64,000 bases of DNA from JAHQVK01 sp036788295 (GTDB lineage: Bacteria; Myxococcota; Kuafuiibacteriia; Kuafuiibacteriales; Kuafuiibacteriaceae), in contig DAIQNR010000014.1 in NCBI GenBank assembly GCA_036788295.1, forward strand, positions 1-64,000. Direction: 5' to 3'. Position 1 is the first letter of the stretch; the number at the start of each line of letters is the position of its first letter. Below the pieces are notes generated by a model that made no database searches, had not been told where the DNA came from, and worked only from the letters and a program-made list of their open reading frames with translations. This document shows positions 1 to 8,068 of this stretch, piece after piece. Position numbers and translations under genes: made by a program.

Positions 1-54
1 GCGTCGTCGGCGATGCTGCGCCGGTGGGCGTCGTCGGCGATGCTGCGCCGGTGG
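1..54. repeat. Perfect 27-bp tandem duplication inside the helicase gene
   Basis: Positions 1-27 and 28-54 are identical. The unit is a multiple of three and encodes HRRSIADDA twice on the minus strand, so the frame is kept. The array touches the window edge, so the true copy number may exceed two. Confidence 0.9.
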
Positions 55-1856
55 GGCAGAAGCTCCTCCTCCCAGCCGATGAGGAACACGGTCGGCCACT
101 CGAGGCCCTTCGCCGCGTGAATGGTGGACAGCACCACCCGGTCCCCGTCGTCCTTTCGGGACGCGTCCTCGAAGCCGGCGAGCGCGAGGTCGGACAGAAA
201 CGCCTCGAGCGACCGGGGGTCGGCGGCAGCGGCGAGGTCCTCGTCTGCCGCCTCGATGTCTTCGCCCCGCGACCGCTCCTCGTACCGCTCGAGCTGCCGA
301 ACGAGCGCCCGGACGTGGCCGATTCGGCGCTCGGCGGCGGGAAGGTCGTCCCCAGCGAGCAGCGCGGCTTCGAATCCCACCGCCTCGAGCAGCTTCTTCG
401 CCACCGTGGAGGGCCGCTGCCGGGCGAGCTTTCGGCGGTGCTCGACGATGAGGCTCACGAAGCCGAGCGCCGAGTCCACCGTCCGCTTGGCGGCGCCGGT
501 CTCGTCGAGCCGACCGAGCGCCTCGAACAGCCCGATCTGCTCGTCCCGGGCCAAACCCTCCGCTTTGGCCATCGCCCCGTCCCCAAGCCCGCGCGCCGGC
601 CAGTTCGCGATGCGCCGCAGCGCCTGCTCTTCGTCTGGGTTTTGAAGGATGCGAAGGTACGCGAGCGCGTCCTTTATCTCCCTGCGGTCGAAGAGATCCG
701 GCCCGCCGACGAGCTTGTAGGGCACGCCCTCGCTGCGGAGGGCGAGCTCGACCGGGCGCGACTGCACGGCGGAGCGAAACAAAATGGCGATGTCCCGAAG
801 CGGCACCCCGTCCGACTGAAGCGCAAGGATGCGGGAGGCGAGCTGCTGCGCTTCTTCTTCTTCGTTCTCCACCTCGGCCACCCGGACGGGCTCGCCCTCG
901 TCGCCCGCGGGCACGAGGCGCTTGTCGTAGCGCCCTGGGTTGTCTTCGATGATCGCGTTGGCGACGGCCAGGATGTGCCCGGTGGAGCGATAGTTCGTGA
1001 CGAGCATGATCCGGCGGGCTCCCGGAAATTGCTGCTCGAAGCCGAGGATGTTGCGGACGTCGGCGCCCCGCCATCCATAGATCGATTGATCGTCGTCCCC
1101 GACCACGCATAGGTTTGGCCGGGGCCCCGCGAGCTGGGCGAGCAGCTCGAATTGCGCCGCGTTCGTGTCCTGGTACTCGTCCACCATGAGGTGGCTCCAC
1201 CGGGCGGACAGCCGGCTCCTCAGGTCCTCGTGGCTTCGCAGCAGCTTCAGGGGAAGAAGCAGCAGGTCGTCGAAGTCCACCACGTTTTGGGCCCGAAGCG
1301 CCCGCTCGTAGCGGGCATAGACCTCCACCGCCGCGATCTCGTACGCCTCGTCCTCCTCCTCCACCCCGGGCAGATCCCCCTCGCCCGACCGGATCGCCTC
1401 CGCGTCGAGCCCGGCGTTTTTCGCCTGGCTGATGAGCGCGAGCACCCGCTTCGGGTCGAAGCGGCGCTCATCGAGGTGAAGGGTGCGAAGCAGCCGCCGC
1501 AGCAGCCCGAGCTGGTCGGCCCCGTCGCTGATCGTGAACCCCGGCCGAAGCCCCACTTGCTCGGGGTGGGCCTTCAGGAGGCGCGCGCCAAGGGCGTGAA
1601 AGGTCGAGATCGTGGCCCCCCGGACGCTCTTGCCCGCGAGCTCCCGCGCCCGGGACCTCATCTCGGCCGCGGCCTTGTTGGTGAAGGTCACGCACAGGAT
1701 CGCCTTCGGATCGACCCCTTGGCCCACGAGCCGGGCCAAGCGAAACGTGATGACCCGCGTCTTGCCCGAACCGGCCCCGGCGAGCACGAGCACCGGGCCT
1801 TCGGTGCAGAGCACCGCTTCGAGCTGCTCGCGGTTCAGGCCGGAGAGGTCGATCAC
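1..1856 (-). CDS. uvrD: UvrD/PcrA/Rep-type SF1A DNA helicase (3' part cut off by window edge)
   Basis: ATP-dependent 3'-5' DNA helicase of DNA repair and replication restart. The visible 618 residues begin with GTG at 1856 (VIDLSGLNREQLEAV). They carry Walker A AGAGSGKT (residues 26-33), a TFHALG motif, Walker B DEYQDTN, motif III GDDDQSIYGWRG, motif IV NYRST and motif V TIHAAKGLEW. Motif VI and the C-terminus lie beyond position 1. The stretch after LLPH carries an in-frame duplication of nine residues (HRRSIADDA twice) coded by a perfect 27-bp tandem repeat at 1-54. The gene lies 40 bp downstream of maf on the same strand and is probably co-transcribed with it. The family is certain; whether it is best called UvrD, PcrA or Rep is not. 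Confidence 0.93.
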   Translation of the reverse strand, partial: MIDLSGLNREQLEAVLCTEGPVLVLAGAGSGKTRVITFRLARLVGQGVDPKAILCVTFTNKAAAEMRSRARELAGKSVRGATISTFHALGARLLKAHPEQVGLRPGFTISDGADQLGLLRRLLRTLHLDERRFDPKRVLALISQAKNAGLDAEAIRSGEGDLPGVEEEDEAYEIAAVEVYARYERALRAQNVVDFDDLLLLPLKLLRSHEDLRSRLSARWSHLMVDEYQDTNAAQFELLAQLAGPRPNLCVVGDDDQSIYGWRGADVRNILGFEQQFPGARRIMLVTNYRSTGHILAVANAIIEDNPGRYDKRLVPAGDEGEPVRVAEVENEEEEAQQLASRILALQSDGVPLRDIAILFRSAVQSRPVELALRSEGVPYKLVGGPDLFDRREIKDALAYLRILQNPDEEQALRRIANWPARGLGDGAMAKAEGLARDEQIGLFEALGRLDETGAAKRTVDSALGFVSLIVEHRRKLARQRPSTVAKKLLEAVGFEAALLAGDDLPAAERRIGHVRALVRQLERYEERSRGEDIEAADEDLAAAADPRSLEAFLSDLALAGFEDASRKDDGDRVVLSTIHAAKGLEWPTVFLIGWEEELLPHRRSIADDAHRRSIADD

Positions 1857-1896
1857 CGCCGGACCGGACCACCGCGGCGCCCCGCTGGCAAGGCGC

Positions 1897-2478
1897 TCAC
1901 GGGACGGCGACCCCGAGCGAGTCGAGCAGACGCACGAGCGCGATCATCGGCAGCCCAGTGATCGCGCTCGGATCCCTGGTCTCGACCGAGGAGAAGAGGG
2001 CCACCCCTCCGCGCTCGAACACGTAGGCCCCCGCGCAGTCGAGCGGGGCGTCGAGGGCGACGTAGCGGCGGATGGCCAACTCGTCGAGCGGCCGCAGGGT
2101 GAGCCGGGTGACATCGAGGTGGGTGAAGACACCGCCCGGGTGCACCACTGCGAGCGCGGTGAGCAACGTATGGGTCCGCCCGGAGAGCCGCATGAGCTGG
2201 GCCACCGCGTTGTCCATCGTGCCCGGCTTGCCGAGCACTTCGTCCCCCAGAGCCACGACCTGATCCCCGCCCACCACGATGGCTCCCGGCGCCTGCCGAA
2301 ACCCGGACTGCGCCTTCAACTCTGCGAGTCTCGAGGCGAGCTGGTCTGCGCGATGGCCCTCCGCCTTCACCGCGTCTTCGTCCACCGCCGGATCGACCGC
2401 TTCGAAGCTGAGACCGGCCGCGGCGAGCTGAAGCCGCCGGTACTTCGAGCCGCTCGCGAGCACGAGCCGCGCGCTCAT
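1897..2478 (-). CDS. maf: Maf-family nucleoside triphosphate pyrophosphatase (YceF type)
   Basis: A 193-residue protein that hydrolyses non-canonical or methylated NTPs to NMP and pyrophosphate. It begins MSARLVLASGSKYRRLQL, the family P-loop-like N-terminus (ASxSxxRRxLL), and contains VVGGDQVVAL and LGKP. The C-terminal half has LDCAGAYVFE and ETRDPSAITGLP. These resemble the YceF clade (7-methyl-GTP pyrophosphatase) more than the dTTP/UTP clade; this sub-assignment is from memory of the motifs. The ATG at 2478 overlaps the dcd stop (ATGA), which settles the start and indicates translational coupling. Confidence 0.9.
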   Translation of the reverse strand: MSARLVLASGSKYRRLQLAAAGLSFEAVDPAVDEDAVKAEGHRADQLASRLAELKAQSGFRQAPGAIVVGGDQVVALGDEVLGKPGTMDNAVAQLMRLSGRTHTLLTALAVVHPGGVFTHLDVTRLTLRPLDELAIRRYVALDAPLDCAGAYVFERGGVALFSSVETRDPSAITGLPMIALVRLLDSLGVAVP

Positions 2479-3593
2479 GGAGATATTTCCTCGAAGTATT
2501 TCGAGAGCCGCGGGCCGCGCTGCTCGGCGTAATGACTCTGACCTTGGCCGTAGAGCTGGCGTGGGGCCGCCGTGAGCTGCTCGAAGGCCATCTTGCACAC
2601 CGGCTGCCGGTGGCGGACGAGCAAGTCATCTTCGTAGGGCCTCACCTCGAGCACCGCCGGGGTCCCTCCGAGCTCGCCCGCGGCCCCCCACCCAAAGCCG
2701 GGATCGAAGAACCCGGCGTAGTGAGCGCGAAACTCCCCGGCGCTCGTATCGTACGGCAGCATCTCCGCGGCGAGCTCCGGGGGCACGACGACCCGCTCGT
2801 GGGTCGAGAAGATGTAGAACGCCTCCCGAGAAAGAAACAGGGCGCCCCGACGGGGCTTGGGGATGGGATCGAAGTATTCGGACGGGTCGTGGAAGTGAAC
2901 CTGCGCGAGATCGATGGGTTCGAGGCTCCGCTTGGCGACCCAGCCCACGACCGGCTGCTCGAGATCCAAGGTGAGGAGCAGCCCCGAGTTTCGCCGAAAC
3001 CCAGCGAGCCCTTCGCCCGGCGCCCGGACCAGCGGGCAGCGGCCGTGCACTTCGGCGAGCGCAGCGGCGCCGAGCCGCCTCCGGTCCCGATAGAAGATGG
3101 CTTGGTTCAGCCGGTCTTTGGCCCGCACCCGAATATCGAAGCTCTTGGGGATGACTTCGAGGTACAGCGGGCCCCGGTAACCCGGGGGGACCTTGTCGTA
3201 CCTTGGGTTTTCGTCGGTGAGGACCCGAGTCTGGACGTCGATGCGGCCGATGCTGCTCTTGCCGTTGGCGTAGGCGGCGAGGCCCTCGGGCAGCGCGAGC
3301 CGCTCGTCGAGCCGCACGACGTAGACCTGGCCGCGGACGAAGACTTCCGGCCGGCTGAGGTCGAGCCGGCAGCGAGCGAAGCGCTCGAGCAGCGCCTCCA
3401 CCGGCTCCCCGGGGAGGGGCAGAACCGATCCGGGCATCCACCACGCCGCCTCCCCGAGCGACAGGTCGAGCGACGCCGGCTGCACCTGCGTCCCGTCGAT
3501 CCCCGATCCCGACGCGATCGCCTCGGCTTCGATGAGCGCCGCGATCCCCTCGTCGGGGAGGGTCCCATGGACCCCGTCGCGCTCGACCCCCAC
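2475..3593 (-). CDS. dcd: Two-domain dCTP deaminase (Dcd family, long form)
   Basis: Deaminates dCTP to dUTP for thymidylate supply. About 372 residues, roughly twice the length of the E. coli enzyme. The N-terminal half has QPASLDLSLG and the family signature YANGKSSIGRIDVQTRVLTD. The C-terminal half repeats the fold, with LPYDTSAGEFRAHYAGFFDP. Long forms of this kind are known from alphaproteobacteria. The start is uncertain: GTG at 3593 puts LPDEGI about ten residues in, as in relatives, while GTG at 3635 would add 14 residues. The stop overlaps the Maf ATG. Confidence 0.88.
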   Translation of the reverse strand: MGVERDGVHGTLPDEGIAALIEAEAIASGSGIDGTQVQPASLDLSLGEAAWWMPGSVLPLPGEPVEALLERFARCRLDLSRPEVFVRGQVYVVRLDERLALPEGLAAYANGKSSIGRIDVQTRVLTDENPRYDKVPPGYRGPLYLEVIPKSFDIRVRAKDRLNQAIFYRDRRRLGAAALAEVHGRCPLVRAPGEGLAGFRRNSGLLLTLDLEQPVVGWVAKRSLEPIDLAQVHFHDPSEYFDPIPKPRRGALFLSREAFYIFSTHERVVVPPELAAEMLPYDTSAGEFRAHYAGFFDPGFGWGAAGELGGTPAVLEVRPYEDDLLVRHRQPVCKMAFEQLTAAPRQLYGQGQSHYAEQRGPRLSKYFEEISP

Positions 3594-3691
3594 CGCCCCG
3601 GGGTAGCACGAGGGGCGCGCGGCCGCAGCGTCCACCTCGCCGCGCCCGCCGGACGTTGACCGGGCCCGGGCCGCGGGCTACCCACCGCGAC

Positions 3692-4945
3692 GTGGACCTC
3701 GAATCGTTCCGTCGGGGCGACCCGGAGGCCCTCGGTGCCGTGGTGGACCGGTGCGGGCCGTCGGTCTGGGCCCTCGCCCGGCGGGGGTTCTTGTGCACCG
3801 ACGCCATCGCGCTCGGGGCGGAGCGGGGCCCGCTGCGGGTGCTGGGCACCCACCCCGATGAAGCGGCCCGCGAGACCGAGCACGTGCTCGCGAAGTCGAT
3901 GACCCCAAACGCCCGGGCCCAGCTCGGCAGCTGGGCCCAAATCGAGCGGGCGGTGCTCGAGCAGGCGCGGTACGACCTGTTTCGGGCGGCCGAGCGCGCC
4001 GGCCGGCTGGTCTCGGTCCACGACGCCGACGCCCGAAAGCAAGTGCCCCCGGAGGTCGAAGACCTCGACGCCCGCCTGTCGGCCGGCGGCGAGCTGAGCG
4101 AAGACCTCATCGTCGGCCTGCCTCTAGGGGACAGCGAGCGCCGCCGCCACGAGGCCGGGCGGACGGCCACCGCGGCGTTTCTCGAGCAGCTCGACCCGCG
4201 CTCGCGAGCGCTGGTGCAGCTTCGTTTCGTCGAGGGCCAGTCGGTCGAGGCGGTCGCCTCCACGTTCGACTGCGGCCGGGCGGCGGTGATCGCCCACGAG
4301 GGGCGGCTTCGCCGGCAGCTCCGCCATGGGCTTCGCGTCGCGCTGTCCGACCCCCGGGTGCAGGACGCGGAGGTGGACGCGTTCCTCGCCGGTCGGGAAG
4401 CCGAGCTCGAGCCGCCGACGCCCACTTGGGAGCGAATTCGGCGCGGGGTGCTGACCCGGACCTTCCGGGAAGAGCCGCCCTCGTTCTCCCGCCGGCTCGC
4501 TTGGGGACTCGGGGCGGCGGGGCTCGGCCTCGCCGGCTGGCTCGCCATGGTGGGGGGCCTGCTCCCGAGCCCGGCCGACGACGTTCGCCTCGGCCCGAAG
4601 GCCCGACTCGCTTGCCAGCCCGCGTGCCTGCCTGGCGCCGAGGCGACGGCCCGGGTCCGCGGTGGCCGGGGATCGACCCGGTTCGCGATCTTTCTCGACG
4701 TGGGCGAGCTCGATCCGCAGCCGCTGCTCACCGCGCCCGACGGGGGCACGCTCCGGCTCCCGCTCGGGGCCCGGGTCCGCGAGCTCGCCGTCCCCCACCG
4801 GCTGCGGCTGCCGGCGGACCTCCCCGACGACGCGAAGATCATCGCCGTGTTCTCGGAGTCCCGGCTTTCCGCGGGGCGGGCGCTCGACGCCGCCCGGGGG
4901 GTCGCGGCGAGCGGGGTCGAGACCGCCACGGCCGCGCTGCGATGA
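3692..4945 (+). CDS. Sigma-70-like protein with C-terminal membrane segment and extracytoplasmic domain
   Basis: The N-terminus reads DLESFRRGDPEALGAVVDRC, typical of ECF-like sigma region 2 but degenerate afterwards. Residues about 165-215 (LDPRSRALVQLRFVEGQS, then VEAVASTFDCGRAAVIAHEG) form a region-4 helix-turn-helix. Residues about 269-291 form a hydrophobic helix (LAWGLGAAGLGLAGWLAMVG) followed by about 125 residues with a beta-rich look. A sigma-like cytoplasmic part is thus joined to an outward-facing domain, an arrangement more usual for an anti-sigma factor. The GTG at 3692 is chosen because region 2 begins there; an in-frame TTG at 3656 is possible. The stop overlaps the next ATG (ATGA). 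Promoter recognition is inferred, not shown. Confidence 0.7.
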   Translation: MDLESFRRGDPEALGAVVDRCGPSVWALARRGFLCTDAIALGAERGPLRVLGTHPDEAARETEHVLAKSMTPNARAQLGSWAQIERAVLEQARYDLFRAAERAGRLVSVHDADARKQVPPEVEDLDARLSAGGELSEDLIVGLPLGDSERRRHEAGRTATAAFLEQLDPRSRALVQLRFVEGQSVEAVASTFDCGRAAVIAHEGRLRRQLRHGLRVALSDPRVQDAEVDAFLAGREAELEPPTPTWERIRRGVLTRTFREEPPSFSRRLAWGLGAAGLGLAGWLAMVGGLLPSPADDVRLGPKARLACQPACLPGAEATARVRGGRGSTRFAIFLDVGELDPQPLLTAPDGGTLRLPLGARVRELAVPHRLRLPADLPDDAKIIAVFSESRLSAGRALDAARGVAASGVETATAALR

Positions 4946-6060
4946 GGGGGATCACCGCCTGGCTCGCCGCGTTGGGGGTCGCTTTCGGCCCCGGGCTCGG
5001 CTCCGCGGCCCCAGCGCCGGACCGACAGATCGCGGCCGCGGTGGAAAAGGCCCAATCTCTGATCGGGGAGCTGAAGCTCGAGCCGGCCCGAGAGCTGCTC
5101 GAAGAAGCGGCGCGCGCCCCCAGCACCGAGAAGGCGAGCCCCGCTGCCCGAGCTCGGCTGTGGGTCACGCTCGGCCGGGCCCGGGCGGAGCTGTCCGACC
5201 CAGAGGGCGCCACCGCCGCGTTCCGCTCGGCGGTTGGCTTCGACCGGTCGGTGCGCCTGCCTCCGCTCGTCTCCCCGAAGATCCGGGCCGAGCTCGAGCG
5301 GGTGCGAGCCCTCGTCGCCGCCGCCCCCGCACCGGAGGCCGAGCCGCCGAGCGCAAAGCCGCCGGGCGAGCCTGGGCCCGAAGCCCCCAAACCCAGATCC
5401 GCGCCGCGGCGCCAGACCGAGAGCAAACCTTCGCCCGAGCGCAAGGCGGCCCCAGTCCCGGACTCGGTGGCCCAGGGCGAAGCCGCCTCTACGGAAGGCC
5501 CCAGCGCCAAGCGGAAGGCGAGCCCGACCAAAAGCGGCGGGCCGAAGAGGGAGCCAGAGGACGCCCCGGGCAGAGCACCCGGGGCCGAAGAGGAGGCCCC
5601 CGCGAGGGCCCAGTCTTCCCCGGCCGCCAAGCCCGACTCGGCGGCCAAAACCGACCCGGCGGCCAAAACCGACCCGCTCGACCCTGCCCAAGCGGAAGCG
5701 GCGGCGGCCGACCCGCCGGGCCGCACCTACGGGGGTCAAGAGTTCGAGTCGCGCTCGCTCGCCGAGCTGTGGTCGGCGGACCCGCCGCGACGGCGCATGC
5801 CCGGGCTCGACGCCGACCGGTCAAAAACGGCCACCTCGAGCGCAGCGGTGATGCCCACCGCGAACGCTGCCAGCTCCACCGGAGCGAACGGAGCGAACGG
5901 GATCACCGACACCGAGCTCGTCGCCATCGCGGCCGGAGGGCTGATCTTGACCACCGCCATCGTGGCGCTGATCGTGGCGGTGGCCAGCGGTTCGCCCTGC
6001 GCCGCCCCAGAGGGATTCGGGTGCACACGCGTGCAAATCTCGCCGCTAGCGCGGTTTTGA
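4942..6060 (+). CDS. Exported TPR-like protein with long Ala/Pro/Lys/Glu linker and C-terminal membrane helix
   Basis: 372 residues. A signal peptide (MRGITAWLAALGVAFGPG, cut near residue 22) is followed by about 100 helical residues resembling TPR units (AVEKAQSLIGELKLEPAREL; ARLWVTLGRARAELSDPEGA). Then come about 150 residues of low-complexity Ala/Pro/Glu/Lys including a short repeat SAAKTDPAAKTDP, and a hydrophobic helix near residues 325-349. It is translationally coupled to the sigma-like gene (ATGA) and overlaps the next lipoprotein gene by 40 bp. I do not recognise a named family. It may relay an envelope signal to the anchored sigma-like protein; this rests on context only. Confidence 0.72.
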   Translation: MRGITAWLAALGVAFGPGLGSAAPAPDRQIAAAVEKAQSLIGELKLEPARELLEEAARAPSTEKASPAARARLWVTLGRARAELSDPEGATAAFRSAVGFDRSVRLPPLVSPKIRAELERVRALVAAAPAPEAEPPSAKPPGEPGPEAPKPRSAPRRQTESKPSPERKAAPVPDSVAQGEAASTEGPSAKRKASPTKSGGPKREPEDAPGRAPGAEEEAPARAQSSPAAKPDSAAKTDPAAKTDPLDPAQAEAAAADPPGRTYGGQEFESRSLAELWSADPPRRRMPGLDADRSKTATSSAAVMPTANAASSTGANGANGITDTELVAIAAGGLILTTAIVALIVAVASGSPCAAPEGFGCTRVQISPLARF

Positions 6061-6422
6061 TCTCGGCCTGCGGCGGCGCTGGCTCCGGGCTGCAGATCGG
6101 CTTCAGCGAGCGGGCGCTCCTGTCCCGGACGTTCGCGGTCGAGGTCAGCTTTCACGCCCGAGGACGGCCCTGCGAGGATCTTCGCCGCTCTCGGCCCCGG
6201 CCCGACCCCCAGCTCGGGCCGTTCCGGGTCGACCTCGGCGACGGAGAGCGCCAATCGGGGGCGATCTTCGACACCGAGTTCGTCCCCGCGGGCCGCTACT
6301 CGGTGCTCGTGGACGCCTTCGACGAGGACCGGCAACCGATCGGGGTCGGCTGCACCGAAGACGGGGTCGTGCGAAACCGCGAGATCTCCGTCATCACGGT
6401 GGTCGTCTCCCCCGTCCCCTGA
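6021..6422 (+). CDS. Small lipoprotein of the sigma/TPR unit
   Basis: 133 residues with GTG start at 6021 and a short lipoprotein signal (MHTRANLAASAVLISAC, lipobox ISAC, Cys17). The mature part is likely all-beta (FAVEVSFHARG, FRVDLGDGERQS, FVPAGRYSVLVDAFDEDRQP). The gene starts inside the preceding gene in another frame, which supports one transcript. No family recognised. The start is chosen because it gives a lipobox and the reading frame is otherwise without signal. Confidence 0.62.
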   Translation: MHTRANLAASAVLISACGGAGSGLQIGFSERALLSRTFAVEVSFHARGRPCEDLRRSRPRPDPQLGPFRVDLGDGERQSGAIFDTEFVPAGRYSVLVDAFDEDRQPIGVGCTEDGVVRNREISVITVVVSPVP

Positions 6423-6454
6423 GCGCCCCATCGCCCGCTTCCCTTAGCCCGCCC

Positions 6455-6460
6455 TTGACT
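6455..6460 (+). promoter_or_regulatory. Possible -35 box upstream of rpmE
   Basis: TTGACT is the only near-consensus -35 in the 176-bp gap before rpmE. No good -10 lies 16-18 bp downstream, so this is weak. A clear Shine-Dalgarno sequence (GAGGAA, 6587-6592) sits 6 bp before the rpmE ATG. Confidence 0.2.
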
Positions 6461-6598
6461 CCGGCCGCGCCGAGACGACATGAGGCCGTCCGCGGGTGGG
6501 GCAACGCCGCAACTCAGCCTCGCCGATCCCAACTGGACCGGCCCATGGGCTGACAAGGACGGCACGCCCCCAGCGACATCGATCACGAGGAACACACC

Positions 6599-6805
6599 AT
6601 GAAGACCGGCATCCACCCCCAGTACGTCGGGGCCACCATCAGCTGCGCGTGCGGCAACGTCATCGAAACCGGGACCACCGTAGGGGACCTCAAAATCGAC
6701 GTCTGCGGGGCCTGCCACCCGTTCTACACCGGCAAGCAGAAGCGCATGGTCGAGGCCGGTCAGGTCGAGAAGTTCCACAAGAAGTACGGCCGTCGCCGCA
6801 AGTGA
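6599..6805 (+). CDS. rpmE: 50S ribosomal protein bL31, zinc-binding form
   Basis: 68 residues, normal length for bL31. It has Cys16, Cys18, Cys36 and Cys39 in SCACG and VCGACHPFYTGKQ, the four-Cys zinc site of the C+ paralogue, and ends in a basic tail. Start ATG 6599 has a good ribosome-binding site (GAGGAA). It precedes the DUF1385 gene and prfA, an order seen in many bacteria. Confidence 0.97.
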   Translation: MKTGIHPQYVGATISCACGNVIETGTTVGDLKIDVCGACHPFYTGKQKRMVEAGQVEKFHKKYGRRRK

Positions 6806-6815
6806 AGCGAACCCA

Positions 6816-6841
6816 GGTCTTTTGGGCGTAGCCCAAAGACC
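6816..6841 (+). terminator. Hairpin after rpmE
   Basis: GGTCTTTTGGGC, loop GTA, then GCCCAAAGACC: an 11-bp stem with one bulged T, starting 10 bp after the rpmE stop. No U-tract follows, so it may attenuate or stabilise the mRNA rather than terminate fully. Confidence 0.45.
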
Positions 6842-6973
6842 GCCGGCCCACCCTGGGCAGCAGAGCCCGAAGCGCGAGAGCGCCGAGGTCTGTGCAGCAG
6901 CCGCCGCTCGGCCCGGCCGAAGCGGGATGTCGTTGCCGGTATCGCCGGGCGGTGGCGTAGACTCGGAGGCGGG

Positions 6974-8068
6974 ATGAAGGAAGCGCAGGCGCAGGTCGGC
7001 GGCCAGGCCGTCATCGAAGGGGTCATGATGCGGGCCCCGAAGTCGGTGGCGGTCGCGGTTCGGCGGGTCGACACCGACGAGATCGTCGTGCGGGATGAGA
7101 CCTGGCGACCAGCTTGGGGGGTCGGAGGCCTCGAGCGGATCCCGATCCTTCGGGGGGTGCTCGTGCTGCTCGATTCGGTGCTCGGCGGATACCGAGCGCT
7201 CGCCTTCGCCGCCGACGAGGCCGACCGCGGCTTGCATCGGTCCGCTGGCATCTCGGTCCTGACTCGGCTCGGAACCGACGCCGCCCGGGCGCTCACTCTG
7301 CCCGCCCTCGCTCTCGGCGGCGCCCCCTCCGAACCGAGACCTCGGGGTGCGAGCCACGCCGGGCCGCTGGCGCTGTCGTTGCTCGTGGCGATGCTGTTGT
7401 TCGTGGGCCTCCCGCACCTGCTCGCCTGGCTGGTGATCTGGCTCGGAGGCGGCCTCTGGCACGAGCGAAGCCTCGCCTTCCACCTGCTCGACGGCAGCTT
7501 CAAGCTCTCGATCTTCGTGGGCTACCTCGCGCTCATCGGAAAGGTCCCGGAGATCGCTCGGGTCTTCGCGTACCACGGCGCCGAACACAAGGTGGTGAAC
7601 GCGTTCGAGCGGGGGCGGCCGCTCGACCTCGACGAAGCCCGGCTGCAAGGCACCTTTCACGCCCGCTGCGGCACCAGCTTTCTCATCGTGGTGCTGCTTC
7701 TCTCGGTGGCCACCTTCGCCGTCCTCCTCCCCGCGCTACCGCCCCTGTCCGGCTTGCCGCTGCTCGATCACGCCGCCCTCGTGGTCCTGAAGGTGGTGCT
7801 GACCTTGCCGCTCGCCGGCGTGGCCTACGAGCTCAACCGTTGGTCGGCTCGACACCCCGGCGCCCCCGGCGTGGCCATGCTGGTAGCGCCCGGGCGGTGG
7901 CTTCAGCGGCTGACCACCCGGGAGCCCTCCGATGACCAGCTCGAGGTGGCGCTGGCGGCGATGTGGGTAGCGCTCGACCGGGAGCGCTCGGGCATCGGCG
8001 TCGAGCGAACCAGGGTCTTCGCCGACCTCGCCGCGGTGCGGGCGGCGACCCACACGCCTCGCCCATGA
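6974..8068 (+). CDS. DUF1385 (YqhQ-like) polytopic membrane protein
   Basis: 364 residues. The N-terminal signature GGQAVIEGVMMRAPKSVAVA, the central YHGAEHKVVNAFE and ARCGTSFLIV are hallmarks of DUF1385. Hydrophobic segments lie near residues 136-158, 175-195, 235-255 and 265-285. The molecular role is not established. Start ATG 6974 follows GGAGG at 6965-6969. The stop overlaps the prfA ATG (ATGA), a conserved rpmE-DUF1385-prfA arrangement. Confidence 0.9.
   Translation: MKEAQAQVGGQAVIEGVMMRAPKSVAVAVRRVDTDEIVVRDETWRPAWGVGGLERIPILRGVLVLLDSVLGGYRALAFAADEADRGLHRSAGISVLTRLGTDAARALTLPALALGGAPSEPRPRGASHAGPLALSLLVAMLLFVGLPHLLAWLVIWLGGGLWHERSLAFHLLDGSFKLSIFVGYLALIGKVPEIARVFAYHGAEHKVVNAFERGRPLDLDEARLQGTFHARCGTSFLIVVLLLSVATFAVLLPALPPLSGLPLLDHAALVVLKVVLTLPLAGVAYELNRWSARHPGAPGVAMLVAPGRWLQRLTTREPSDDQLEVALAAMWVALDRERSGIGVERTRVFADLAAVRAATHTPRP

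Noticed and set aside
361..385. CTTCGAATCCCACC, another T-arm-like string
   Set aside because: Lies inside the helicase coding sequence with no cloverleaf.
2626..5739. Open frame of over 1000 codons on the minus strand
   Set aside because: It crosses dcd in the wrong frame and the sigma/TPR genes in antisense, with Arg-rich shadow composition.
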